DNA of 64,000 bases from Archegozetes longisetosus. Its lineage: Eukaryota > Arthropoda > Arachnida > Sarcoptiformes > Trhypochthoniidae. Of the stretch, positions 48,617-58,459 are shown one piece after another. Below the pieces are notes generated by a model that made no database searches, had not been told where the DNA came from, and saw only the letters and a list, made by a program, of their open reading frames with translations. Position numbers and translations under genes: made by a program. Position 1 is the stretch's first letter. Each line of letters begins with the position of its first letter. Location of the stretch: the NCBI GenBank assembly GCA_018873245.2, contig JAEMBT020000008.1, positions 13,187,172 through 13,251,171 on the forward strand, read 5' to 3'.

Positions 48617-49440
48617 TAGTGAAGAGCATAAGCTAGCTGTGAGCTGAGCTGCACTATGCTTCAGGCTCAATTTTATCTGTTTTCGAGCTTTAAGTTTAGA
48701 CTATGAAGAAGAGCAGCTCAAGTTCAAACTATTGAGCTTCAAGCTCAGCTCATTTAAAGCCCATTTATTTAATAAAGCAAAAAAACTGTATTAACTGTTT
48801 CATAATAATGAATATTGAGCTGCTTCTCAAATGTCAGCAAAATAGCCATTAAATTATACCTATCGAATTCAATAATGAGATACATTCCAAATATGTGAAT
48901 CATTGTTTTCAAAATAATTTCACTTTAAACTGAAATTTAATGCAAAAAATGTTTATTCGAAGAGAAAATTAGTGATGCCTTAGGCCTTAAAAGTAATATA
49001 ATTTCTGTTCACTGATTAAATCTCTTTATATTCTCAAATAAATTTTGAAAATTATTCAAAATAAGAGAAAATTGTTTGGAATTATTGTCAAAATGACTTG
49101 ATAAGAAAGTGAAATACAATCAGAAAACTCACAATTATTGATCAGTGTCGCCGATATCAAAGTTTGAATTCATTCTTCAAACTTCGGTCAAAATTAATGA
49201 ATTTTTGCTCAAGTACTTCATTATAATTTGAGATAAATACTTATTATAAAGATTACCACTCGTTATTTTTAATTTTTAACATAAGCTTAGTAGCGCAGCC
49301 CGTATCTTGGACCTGAGCTTCTAAGTAAAAACGCAGCTAAAGCCAAATTTAAAAGAAGCTCAGCTTAAAGCTCATTTTTGAGTTGCGCTTATAGAAGCTC
49401 GACTTTGAAGTCTAAGATTCTAGAGCAATGCTCTTCACTA
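48617..49440. mobile_element. Non-autonomous hAT element, 824 bp
   Basis: It starts TAGTGAAGAGCATAAGCT and ends AGAGCAATGCTCTTCACTA. A perfect 8-bp target duplication, TTTATAAA, lies at 48609-48616 and 49441-49448. Both subterminal regions are rich in GAGCT-type motifs (GAGCTGAGCTGC; AAGCTCAGCTCA), as is common where hAT transposases bind. It has no transposase frame. The exact duplication suggests a fairly young insertion. Confidence 0.9.
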
Positions 49441-49507
49441 TTTATAAAGGCGTGGCTGCACATCCTAGTCGTCACTGAAGCAGCTATTTGCTCCAATGCT
49501 GTAGTAT

Positions 49508-49515
49508 TATATAAG
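49508..49515 (+). promoter_or_regulatory. TATA box of the 91-residue orphan gene
   Basis: TATATAAG is followed about 30 bp later by a GC-richer stretch (CATACCGTACTG, CAGACGCTCGG) where transcription could begin, about 115 bp before the ATG. Confidence 0.5.
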
Positions 49516-49656
49516 TGCTGAGTCATTGCAAATTGGCATACCGTACTGTTCAGACGCTCGGTTCGAGTGTTGTATTAAATTGCAAAAGTCTAAGCAATAC
49601 TTTAAGATGTAAAGAGATTATTGTAATAATACTACAAGGTTTATTAACTATTAGTC

Positions 49657-49932
49657 ATGTCTGGAAATATGAATGAGGATACGAATGTAACCGAAGGTGC
49701 GGGAAGCAATAACCGCCAACAAAGCGGAATCAACATAACGGCGTCTAGAGGGAAGAAGAATGATATAAATGTAGATGATGCTGACATTGTGGCTTTAGAA
49801 GGAGTTTCCAATGAACAAGCCAAAAAAATATCAAAAGAAGCAAACATCAAGATTGGATTAGCTGATGGAGACGAAAACAAAGTTAGGATCGGCAAATTAA
49901 AAATACGTGCTATCAGTGACGCCAAAAAATGA
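49657..49932 (+). CDS. Small hydrophilic orphan protein, 91 residues
   Basis: I do not recognise this protein. It is single-exon and has no signal peptide or membrane segment. Residues 1-35 are Asn/Gly/Gln-rich and look disordered (MSGNMNEDTNVTEGAGSN). The rest is charged and probably folded or helical (DDADIVALEGVSNEQAKKI; DENKVRIGKLKIRA), ending DAKK. A TATA box upstream, AATAAA signals at about 49998-50030, and a balanced codon pattern support a real transcribed gene. It starts 209 bp after the target duplication of a hAT element and ends 156 bp before another transposon, so it may be a young gene or a fragment of element cargo. Confidence 0.55.
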   Translation: MSGNMNEDTNVTEGAGSNNRQQSGINITASRGKKNDINVDDADIVALEGVSNEQAKKISKEANIKIGLADGDENKVRIGKLKIRAISDAKK

Positions 49933-50095
49933 TATATCAATTGTATATGTTATGAAATGTTAAGATATAACAGTATTATAAGATTAATAAGGGTTGTAAT
50001 AAAACCGATAAAATTATAATAAATGAAACCTTTTGAAAGATACACGATTGTACTTTAAGTTTACATATACTTGAATAATACTTTAAATTTGATTT

Positions 50096-50551
50096 GGTTG
50101 AGGGGTACTAAATAGGTGCAACTATAAAGAAACATTATAAAAATCTAGTGACTTATGCAAAAATTGATAGTGCTTTTGATACAAGTCGAACCACACCATT
50201 TTTTGGGCCATGACTTTCTTAATCAAAGCTAGCCTTGAAAAACAAACTTTATATTAAATTATGGTGCAAATAAACTATTTATAAATCTGGTTTAAATCAA
50301 GATGTAAATAAATACATTTAGAAATCGAAATTACTTGCTGAATCCCCCAACTGAGCAGTGTCATCATAGGGCCCATCTGACACTGTAAGTTCATGAGATC
50401 GGAAAGTAAAAATAGATTTTGGTAGTAAAAGCATGGACGTGGCTCCAAAAACTTGGTATGGTTCGATTCGCCTTGTCAATTACTATTAATTGCATAAGTC
50501 ACTAGGTTTTTATGTTTCTTTATAGTCGCACCTATTTAGTACTCCTCAACC
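50096..50551. mobile_element. MITE with 8-bp target duplication
   Basis: A 456-bp element starts GGTTGAGGGGTACTAAATAG and ends CTATTTAGTACTCCTCAACC, with arms complementary for about 60 bp. The exact flanks TTTGATTT (50088-50095 and 50552-50559) form an 8-bp duplication, as made by hAT or Merlin transposases. It is non-coding. Confidence 0.88.
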
Positions 50552-50559
50552 TTTGATTT

Positions 50560-51269
50560 TCTCAGAGATATTTAGTCAATAATGAGCGCAGCTTTTTATA
50601 ACCCAATAAATGCAAAACGCTTTTACACATTTCACTCTTTCAGTCTGACAAAAGACATTTCAACCAACCATTTAGACAGTACAAGTGCGACAGTAGTAAA
50701 AACGAGATACTAACGTTACACGCTTCTCATTGAGTAGAGCTATGAAAATAAATTTATCTCTAATTATCTTTTGGGTAGTATGAAGCTTTATCTATCCGTT
50801 GACTTGCTGGTTAAACCACTTATTATTGAGAGCGAATATATGATGTCAGTTTTACACCGCATTTTGTCAGTCCTTAAAATAATAGCTATATTTATCACTT
50901 TCAGACTAACTAATGTAATGTTCCACTAACATTTCTACCTCTCGTAAACTCTGGATTTACGTCATCGTATAGGAAGACGGAACCAATCGTAATGACCTGA
51001 TAAATTACAATTGTAGCAATTAGAGTAACTAAAATAGTGTAGTTACTGTCTTTTTTGTGTTGAATAGTCAATTTTTTGCGTATAAAGTGGTGCCATCTTC
51101 AAAACTTATGCAGACATTGAAGCAAAAAAACTATTAAAGAGTATACGTCTTGCCTTATGTAGTTTGTGTTAATTGGGCTAAGCTAATGCTGAATTATGTC
51201 TATGTAATGTTTAAGGTCATTTGGACTAACCTGAAATTTTCGCTAAAAACCACTTCTGCACATCCCGAA
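50560..51269. other. Intergenic, nothing recognised
   Basis: No coding frame, RNA or inverted repeat stands out. Confidence 0.45.
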
Positions 51270-52068
51270 TGACATATGTTTAAGTCATACTTTCCTTGTT
51301 GGTAGAACTCTTTACGGAAACTTTCAATATTTAAAATTTTCTTCATAGGAAAAGTTATAACTCAAGACTTAATTTTTGTTTGACTAATTATGATTCTATG
51401 CTTAATTTACAAGCTATAATTCTTATTTCATGGAATATATTTATATTGATTACTTCCTTTCCTACGTTAAGTAAATTTAATTTCTGTTTGAATTTGATTG
51501 AATGTGAACTGAAAATTTTTTGCTAGCCATAAACGGATATAAGATTGTGAGATCAAATACAGTTTTCAAAGATTTGATCTCACAATGACCTATATTTAGG
51601 AAAATGAACAGAACGCAAAGAGTTCTGAGAAGATAATCTTTAATTGTGGGTCAGTCGCGATGATGACCCCAATAATGGATCAAAGTGTCAAAAATAGGGC
51701 AATAGGGCAATTACCGAGTACGTGTTGGTCAGTTAGTGAACAAAATTGATACTTATGGAAAATTCCACTGATTTTTGTAAACAACTTTCTGTCCGTATAT
51801 GAGGAGTGACAAAATAGTCACTCTTCACTTCTCGAACAATAGCGAAAGTTGTCTCTTAACATTGTTCTCTACTTATAACTTCTAAACTCTGTATATAAAC
51901 TGTCTTAAATAAATTACTAATACCCAAAAAGTGGTTCAGTTTATTTCGTCGAATACAACACTTCTAAACGAAATTTGGTATCACAAGATTATTGATTTGA
52001 TTCAAATCATTTGAAAGCATTAAAGACTAACAAAAACTTATTAATTAGATTGAAAAATGAGTCCTACT
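51270..52068 (+). repeat. Third, diverged partial copy of the duplicated non-coding end
   Basis: From about ACATATGTTTAAGTCATACT the sequence follows the DPH6-upstream and downstream-repeat DNA of copies A and B (for example GGTAGAACTCTTTACGG beside GATAGAACTGTTCGCCGG; CTTCATAGGAAAAG beside TTTCATAGGAAAG; GAATGTGAACTGAAAATTTT), but with many differences. A 438-bp insertion splits it at 51547-51984, and the Merlin element at 52069 cuts its right end. It is much older than the A/B duplication. Confidence 0.75.
51547..51984. mobile_element. 438-bp insertion with 6-bp target duplication, LTR-like fossil
   Basis: It is inserted in the third repeat copy. AAGATT flanks both sides (51541-51546 and 51985-51990). 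The unit begins GTGAGATCAAAT with a short terminal hairpin. It has a promoter-like GTATATAAAC, an AATAAA-like signal and GGTATCAC at its right end. It has no coding frame. Size and signals fit a lone LTR, but the termini are not the usual ones, so the family is uncertain. An old copy. Confidence 0.5.
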
Positions 52069-53762
52069 GAGTATACATTAGAATTGGCTCACCTCAGAAT
52101 CGTCAGGAAACCAAGCCATTTAGGGGTTTTCGATGCCGTAGAATCCATTTCTGGCGGTCCCAGATGTCGGAAATCAATACTCCTGGTACAATAAAAATGT
52201 CGAATTTCCAACTTCCGGCTCTACTTTTCACACTTTTTCTGCCATTATTCGTGTTCCCAGTGGGCGGCTGGTCCGATTAAAGCTGTTTCCGATAAACTAG
52301 ACAATAATTTTGTCACAGAAAAATTGTCCAATTAGCTCATTTCTAGTCTAAATCTAGTCGGAGATGGATGCAAGGTCCAAAGCCGCCAAAACATCAAAAC
52401 CAGAGCTCCGTTCGCCGAACCCAGTAAATGCCGCGTGGAGATGAGGTTGGATTTTATCCACTTTGGTCGGTTTTTTCACCGGGATGGCCTTGCCTACCCG
52501 AGGCCTTGATAAGGGCGTTTTAGCCCTGTACGCCTCAGTAACGCGCCTGCAGAACCCTGAGCAACTGGATCATCTATGCGAATGGATCAGCACCGCAACG
52601 TTTCACGTCATGTTGCCAAATATATTCACAGAGATGGTTACCCAGGATCTCTTTCGGCACGCCACCTCGGCAAATACGGCGCTTCATTGCACGCCAGGAC
52701 GACTCGATGCGCTGAGTGTTCGCCTAGGTGTCAGGCTCGACGAAGTGGTACGAGTTATTAACCGTGAGGTGATTGAATCCTCGGGCATCCAGTCCACCAT
52801 AGGATTTTCAGCAGTCCGTCATTACCGTCGTTTCTGCCTCAACATGTTGACCAATCATGGCCAATAATGTCGCGGCGTCCCGACGTTTGTTCGGACACAC
52901 CTTAGTCCTAAGGTCAGCTGTGTGGACATCAATGATCCCCAACACCAGGGTTCCCTGGACCAGACGCCCACGGTTATATTTTCGCCGGCCAATCATGGCC
53001 TAATCGATCTCGACCACCGAACCCGCGCCACCCATCTTGCCGTCTTTCACCCGAGAGTCAACCCATCGGACGCAGGCGTCTCGGCAGGTCTCATGCCAGC
53101 TGGTGAATGTGGCCGATGACACTTGGCCTTCGCCTATGCTGGTTTCGCGAATGGCACTCTCGTAAGAGAAGCCATGAACGAAACATTAAATGAGGAGAAG
53201 GGACTGTCCTAAGGGCAGTCTCGACTTCTCGAATACCATCCCGTTCACAAGGGAGACCTCTTTGGCGCCCTTGCGACACCGCTACCGCATGCCCACAGCA
53301 GTGCCAGCCCGTTTGCTCGAAAGTGTCATATCTTTACGACACGTCGAGCAAGCACGAGTCTCGGGTAAGAGCCCAACTCGCTGGCACCACTGTAGATAAG
53401 CTTTGGGCTCGTCCACGCCACATTCGCTCATCAATCTTCTGACGTTGTATACGCCGTCCATCCCTGTCCAGAGCTAGACTAGAAATGACCTAATACAACA
53501 GTTTTCAGTGATAGGGACTGTCTCGTATTTAACGGTAATGCCTCAGATCGGTCCGGTTACATCAAAAGAAGACCTTACACCGAGAAGACCGAATAGAGTT
53601 CGAAAAGTCGAACCAGAAGTCGAAAATTCGAAATTTTTGTTCCACCGGAAGTATTGATTTCCGACATCTGGGACCGCCAGAAATGGATTCTACGGCGTCG
53701 AAAACCCCTAGAAAACCCGATTTGAAGACGATCGGAAGGTGGGCCTATTCTAATGTATACCC
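52069..53762 (-). mobile_element. Merlin-superfamily DNA transposon, GC-rich, degenerate
   Basis: The 1694-bp element has terminal inverted repeats of about 110 bp. The left starts GAGTATACATTAGAATTGGC and the right end is the inverse of GGGTATACATTAGAATAGGC. The inner ends match over TCTGGCGGTCCCAGATGTCG. The interior (about 52380-53480) is visibly GC-richer than the host. On the minus strand it encodes an ISXO2-like (IS1016/Merlin) transposase: RKYNRGRLVQGTLVLGIIDV, TTVMTDC, the NHLTVNNSYHFVEP segment (family H..VNHS..FV), then TQRIESSWRAMKRR. Frame changes and stop codons (at least two in the C-terminal third) mean it is inactive. No target duplication is evident. Confidence 0.85.
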
Positions 53763-54603
53763 AAAAATTTTAATTCAGTCAAATAAAAATATTTTCTTAC
53801 TTATGACAGCATGAAGAAATCACAAAAATTTTTGATTGCCTATAGCTTTAATTAAAATGTGATGCTATTCGATGTCTTTATATTGTTCGGATCCTGAATC
53901 ATGACGCATTTACTTAAGACACTTTCGCTAAAATCAACGAAGCAATTCCTTAGTTATATTCAGTCAAAGATAAGATATCGAGTCAATCACTCTTATTGCC
54001 ATACTTATGAGCAGTGGTGTATTTATCAGAATTTACCAACACGTCGATGAAAGTTATATCTGCATTTGCTTGCATAGAAATGCCCCCAAACCATTGCCGA
54101 TGGAGAATGTTTTGGTACGGAAATTAATTATTTCTTATTGCTCCACTGTTTCATAGTGATACGATATAAGTGAAAAGTACTCTCGTCTCTAAAACACACT
54201 TTAGACCAGTCGGTACTCGCGTGTTTTCGACACCATTCAATCTTTTTAGCTATCACGGCCTTTGTCAAATAGGGGCGCTTTCGTGGAGTTAGTTTCCGCC
54301 AACCAATTGATTTAAGGAAATTTCGAATAGTCCTGCCGGATACCTTGGGGCTACCCTTCTTATGGGCTTCAATGGCGATTTTTTCACCATAATATTTTCG
54401 ATGCTTCAACGCAATTTCCACAACTCTACGACGTTCATTAGTTGGAAGTTTGAGGCGCGCTCCACTCTCAGGTTTTCTCTCGATCCCCCGTTGATTTTAT
54501 TCGTTTCAATTGAGGTGTTTCCAGCAATAGATCTCAAAAGTAACCCTAAATGTCAATAGAGAGTTTACTTTTGATCGAATTAAAAGTGGAATTTTCGACT
54601 TTA
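53763..54603 (-). pseudogene. Tc1-like transposase relic
   Basis: The best frame is 54128-54505 on the minus strand: RGIERKPESGARLKLP, ERRRVVEIALKHRKYYGEKI, a helix-turn-helix part SGRTIRNFLKSIGWRK, then WCRKHASTDWSKVCFRDEST with the first catalytic aspartate (family W..V.FSDES). Downstream, at about 53890-53930, a weak MHDSGSEQYKDIE remnant sits where Tc1 has QDNDPKH. Stops and frame breaks separate the pieces, and terminal repeats are not recognisable. An old copy. Confidence 0.8.
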
Positions 54604-54848
54604 GTAGTCATCAGCATTTAAAAAAGAGGAAAGGAAACGGCGGTGTCAAAAGGCAAAACATACGGAGTTTTGTAGGTTGTTGTATTGGTTCAGAGGTTGT
54701 TTGTCACGTGCCAAACAATTTCTGAATTAATAAGTGTTTGGCACGTGACAGACAACCTCTTAACCAATACAACAACCTACAAATCTCCGTATTTTTTGCC
54801 TTTTGACACCGCCGTTTCCTTTCCTCTTTTTTAAATGCTGATGACTAC
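54604..54848. mobile_element. Palindromic Tc1/mariner-type MITE
   Basis: A 245-bp element with GTAGTCATCAGCATTTAAAA and TTTTAAATGCTGATGACTAC ends, arms of about 115 bp each, and a short centre (AACAATTTCTGAATTAATAA). TA flanks both sides (54602-54603 and 54849-54850). The left arm includes GTTTGTCACGTGCCAAAC, a self-complementary motif mirrored on the right. Confidence 0.88.
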
Positions 54849-54850
54849 TA

Positions 54851-55379
54851 AAGTTTAAAATATCACTTTACTTCCATTATTTTCTACATCAATTGGTAAG
54901 TTTATTTTCTCAATTTATGACTTTATAATTCACGCTCGCATACTTATCCTTTATTATTATAGTTTACTTTTAATCTTTTATTTACTTTCGTCTACAGTAA
55001 TTCTACTGTTTTTCGTAATTTCCAACACCTGTTCTCTTGCCTCTTATCTTTGATATCAAATAAAGAATATATAAAAACAAAAGATTTAGCAATCCTCTAA
55101 GTTAGATTCATTCGGTCTTTAGATTTCAAACAATAAATATCACTTTTGTATGTTTTAATTTCATAATAGGTTTCAATTATTTTGTCACAACGTGTTTTAT
55201 GTCTGAACAAAGTGAACTCCACCGGACAATCCTTCAAAACCTGTGATCCTGATCCGGAGTCTCAACAACAGCACTCGACACAACTATAATACAACTACGC
55301 CTAACAAAACAGCATAAATTGTTCTTAGAAATATTTTTTTAATTTAAAAAGTTGTTTTGCTTTTATAAATTCACTATCA
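54851..55379. other. Intergenic, nothing firm
   Basis: AT-rich with a somewhat GC-richer patch (about 55200-55310, CCACCGGACAATCC...GGAGTCTCAACAACAG) that directly adjoins the LTR-like fossil and may belong to the same old element. Confidence 0.35.
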
Positions 55380-55674
55380 TGTGAGAGTGGATTTTTATAT
55401 AGCGAAATAACAATTCAGACTTTAACAATTAACAATCTTTATTAAAATATAAATTGAATGATAATACATAAAGATTTAAAAGTGTCGCACAGAGTCTAAG
55501 TTCTCTCGCACTCTCTTACTAACTCACTTAATTTCTACTCTATTACTCTCTCTTTTTATACTTTTCTGACTAATTAATAAGAGGATGTTTAAGAATATTT
55601 TCGAGTTGTAATTTTAAGAAAAGTTATTCCTAAAAAGGGATGTTCAAGCATTCCAGTATTAGATTCCCATAACA
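55380..55674 (-). mobile_element. LTR-like fossil (possible solo LTR)
   Basis: On the minus strand the 295-bp segment begins TGTTATGGGAATC and ends CCACTCTCACA, the TG...CA form of LTRs. It holds a TATA-like AGTATAAAAAGAGAG and, further on, AATAAAGATTG in promoter-then-polyadenylation order. No internal region or second LTR was recognised. An old remnant, perhaps of gypsy type. Confidence 0.4.
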
Positions 55675-56446
55675 ATTAATTTCCTATTGTAATTAAATTA
55701 GAATAAGAATTTACTTTTACAATTAGAGCGAACCTTTTATAGTCATAACGAAATAAGAGTTTTACTTTCATTCTCATAACAAATAGAAAGTTTACAAAAC
55801 AAATTAAATTACTTTTTGTTTTAATATAACAATCATAAAGATGCTTTAGTCTAATTCCGGCCTCTCATTCCATGCTTTTTTTACTAAATATAGAACTCCC
55901 GCCAAAAAAGTAATCCTTATTAACTAATCGGATCAAAATGACTAGAGATGGAGCTTGATAACCCTTTAATAAATTGTCATTTTCTAATGACTAAATAAAT
56001 ACCCTCTTTGTATGCAAATTTAATTTAAAAGTGAATTAAGGTTTTGCCGATATTAATGTTGCATGCTATGTTTGTCAACAGCCTAAAGGAATAAGTGTTC
56101 TAAAAACTTTCTATAAAATAGTACTGTTAAACTAAGGTAATACTCCAAATTAATTTGAAGAGCCCTTTAGATTTAGTTTTTTATGGAATTTCCAAGGGAA
56201 ATTATAAATATTACTAATTATGTTTCAACAAAGACAACAATCTTTAGCACCTGAAACTAACTTTTCACATAATCCTCGAGATAAAATATAAACACCTTAG
56301 GACTAACCTAAAATTGAATCCTAAATTTAATCTAACCTAACTACATGCCCACTGACCCAACTATTTTCTTATAAAACATCGCGACTTTCTACACTTTCAG
56401 TGCTCTTTCTTCATTAGTAAATTCTGTGCAAAGTTCTGTAGAACTA
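55675..56446. other. Intergenic, nothing recognised
   Basis: AT-rich, no gene, RNA or clear repeat. Confidence 0.45.
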
Positions 56447-56973
56447 TAAGGTTGGAGAGAAATTGATGTCGTTTATGGTACGTTATATTAGAATGGTTCA
56501 AAAATACACATAGGATTTGTTTACATATCTTTTGTTTTGTAAATAAATACATTTTATATTAGCCTTTATTTCTATTAAATTATTATTTTAAAATTGTGAT
56601 TTGATTTCGATTTGAGCCATGTTTTCGATGACAATCATATTAGACATTTTATGTTGTTGAGTTTAAGAGTGGTAATAATGCAACGGTTGCCGCTAAAAAT
56701 ATCACCGATACATATGGTGATGTATTAAAGGTCCGCACGTGTCAACGTTGGTTTGACAGGTTTCGATCAGGCGATTTTGACCTGGAGAATCGACCTGGTT
56801 CTGGTCGACCTTATGAGTTGGATGAGGACGAGTTGAAAGCTCTGGTGGAGTCTGAGCCTCGCCAATCAAGTCGGGACATGGGGTTGATATTAGGCTTCGA
56901 TATTTATATTGTATTAATAAAATTTTTAATGAATTTTGTGATCAAATACGTCATCCATCTCTCTCCAACCTTA
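56447..56973 (+). mobile_element. Mariner element with internal deletion
   Basis: The ends TAAGGTTGGAGAGA and TCTCTCCAACCTTA are inverted repeats of the mariner AGGTTGG type with TA on both sides (56445-56446 and 56974-56975). At 56662-56890 it keeps the paired helix-turn-helix DNA-binding part of a mariner transposase (FKSGNNATVAAKNI, RTCQRWFDRFRSGDFDLENR, GSGRPYELDEDELKALVES). After SRDMGLILG it jumps straight to the 3' end, so the catalytic DDD domain is deleted. A full mariner is about 1.3 kb. Confidence 0.88.
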
Positions 56974-57628
56974 TATATCGTACTTTGTACTTTATTAATA
57001 ATATAGTATGTAATTTCCTGTTTGTTGTATAAATTTTCTACACAACTCCTATAAAAAACTTTTTGACTCTTCAATATCTTTCAAGGTTTCCCCGCATAAT
57101 TCGATTGGAATATAAAGAATAAGCATTTTGGTCCGAACTTCTTTTAAGTTGTAACTTACTCAGGTTATACGTTGTGATACCTTACAAACTTTTGTCATCA
57201 AATCTCGTAATTATAGAAAATGTTCCGATATTTTCATAGATTCACTTTCTTTGTCTGAACTAAATTCTATCTTTTAAGCCACATATATCACATTTTAATT
57301 ATATTTAGTACTAACTAAGTACTTCCTTAAGTCTGCCTTCTCTGAGATTTTCAATTTGATTAAATTATCTTTCGCATCGGTCAATCCGAATAATAATTAC
57401 ATGAAATAAAATATAACCTATGTATACTTTCACTCGATTAGTCTATAATTCATTTGTTAACAACGGGTAAAGACGTCATCAAATGACTTTAGATAAGTTT
57501 ATCTTGGTTCCCTTATTACTACGGCACAATATTTTCCCCAACTATAAACAATGCATTTTTTAAAAGTTCAAATGAAATGTTGCATGAATAATGTGATATT
57601 GCAGATATTTTATTTTGATTTAGTTCTC
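56974..57628. other. Intergenic, nothing recognised
   Basis: AT-rich, no exon, RNA or clear inverted repeat. Confidence 0.45.
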
Positions 57629-58015
57629 TGTTAAGTTCGACAATTAAAACTAATATACAAGTTTTAAAGAAAATCAAAGTTTATTTATTAAAAAGAAAAG
57701 GTTATACAAAGTAAAAAGTTTAAATATTGAAAGTTTTGGATTTTGAATATCCACTATTACTGTAAGTGTTGGTTACTCTCAGAGATCACTTAATCTGAAT
57801 AGTTTGGAAAGTTAAGAGAAAGAGACACTTCACTCCTTTATATAGAGCCAGGAGGTGTTGATGTATTAATGGAAAATTTTTTAAAACTATGTATTGTTGG
57901 TCACTAACTGACCAACTACTAATTGAGGACACGTTGGTGACCTTGTTACTCTTCTAGAGAGTTTCTTTAGAACTCGTATTTAAAGAAAAGAGGACACAAA
58001 CAATCCTGTCCTACA
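57629..58015 (-). mobile_element. LTR-like fossil (possible solo LTR)
   Basis: On the minus strand a 387-bp segment begins TGTAGGACAGGATTG and ends CGAACTTAACA. It contains CTATATAAAGG as a TATA-like signal and AATAAA downstream, in the order expected of an LTR. No target duplication, internal region or partner LTR was found. Old remnant, family uncertain. Confidence 0.4.
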
Positions 58016-58459
58016 TCAAGTGGTCAGTCTGTGCTCTTAGGCCACAATGATGGGCAAGAAAGTAGGGAATTTTTCAAATGATCTGAATACTGTGAGATAG
58101 AAAACAAGGATCTGTTTTTGATCTCATAATATTATCAACGAATTTATTCGAATGAATTGTTTGCTTAGAATAAAGTCGATTTTCATATTCGAATTCAGTA
58201 TAAACTTGAATATTATCATAATTATCAAACACAGGAATATCACAATCATATAACAAATATAAACTGATAGTTAAACAACTCATTTACTTAATAAAAATTC
58301 CATTAACTTCAAATATTTTCGGTAAATAGCTATTTTAGGTTTCCACACTATTCACAAGTTGACCAGACACATAATAACTTCGTCTGAAGAAATTTTGAAT
58401 GAATGTTAATTCTATAAAATACTTATTATCAAAAGGAATGACTTTTACTTGTTCACAAT
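58016..58459. other. Intergenic, nothing recognised
   Basis: Lies beyond the 3' end of the ankyrin gene; no exon or repeat is clear. A 69-codon minus frame at 58074-58283 has no recognisable domain. Confidence 0.4.

Noticed and set aside
52463-53399. Several plus-strand frames with good codon balance
   Set aside because: Shadows of the GC-rich Merlin transposase encoded on the minus strand.
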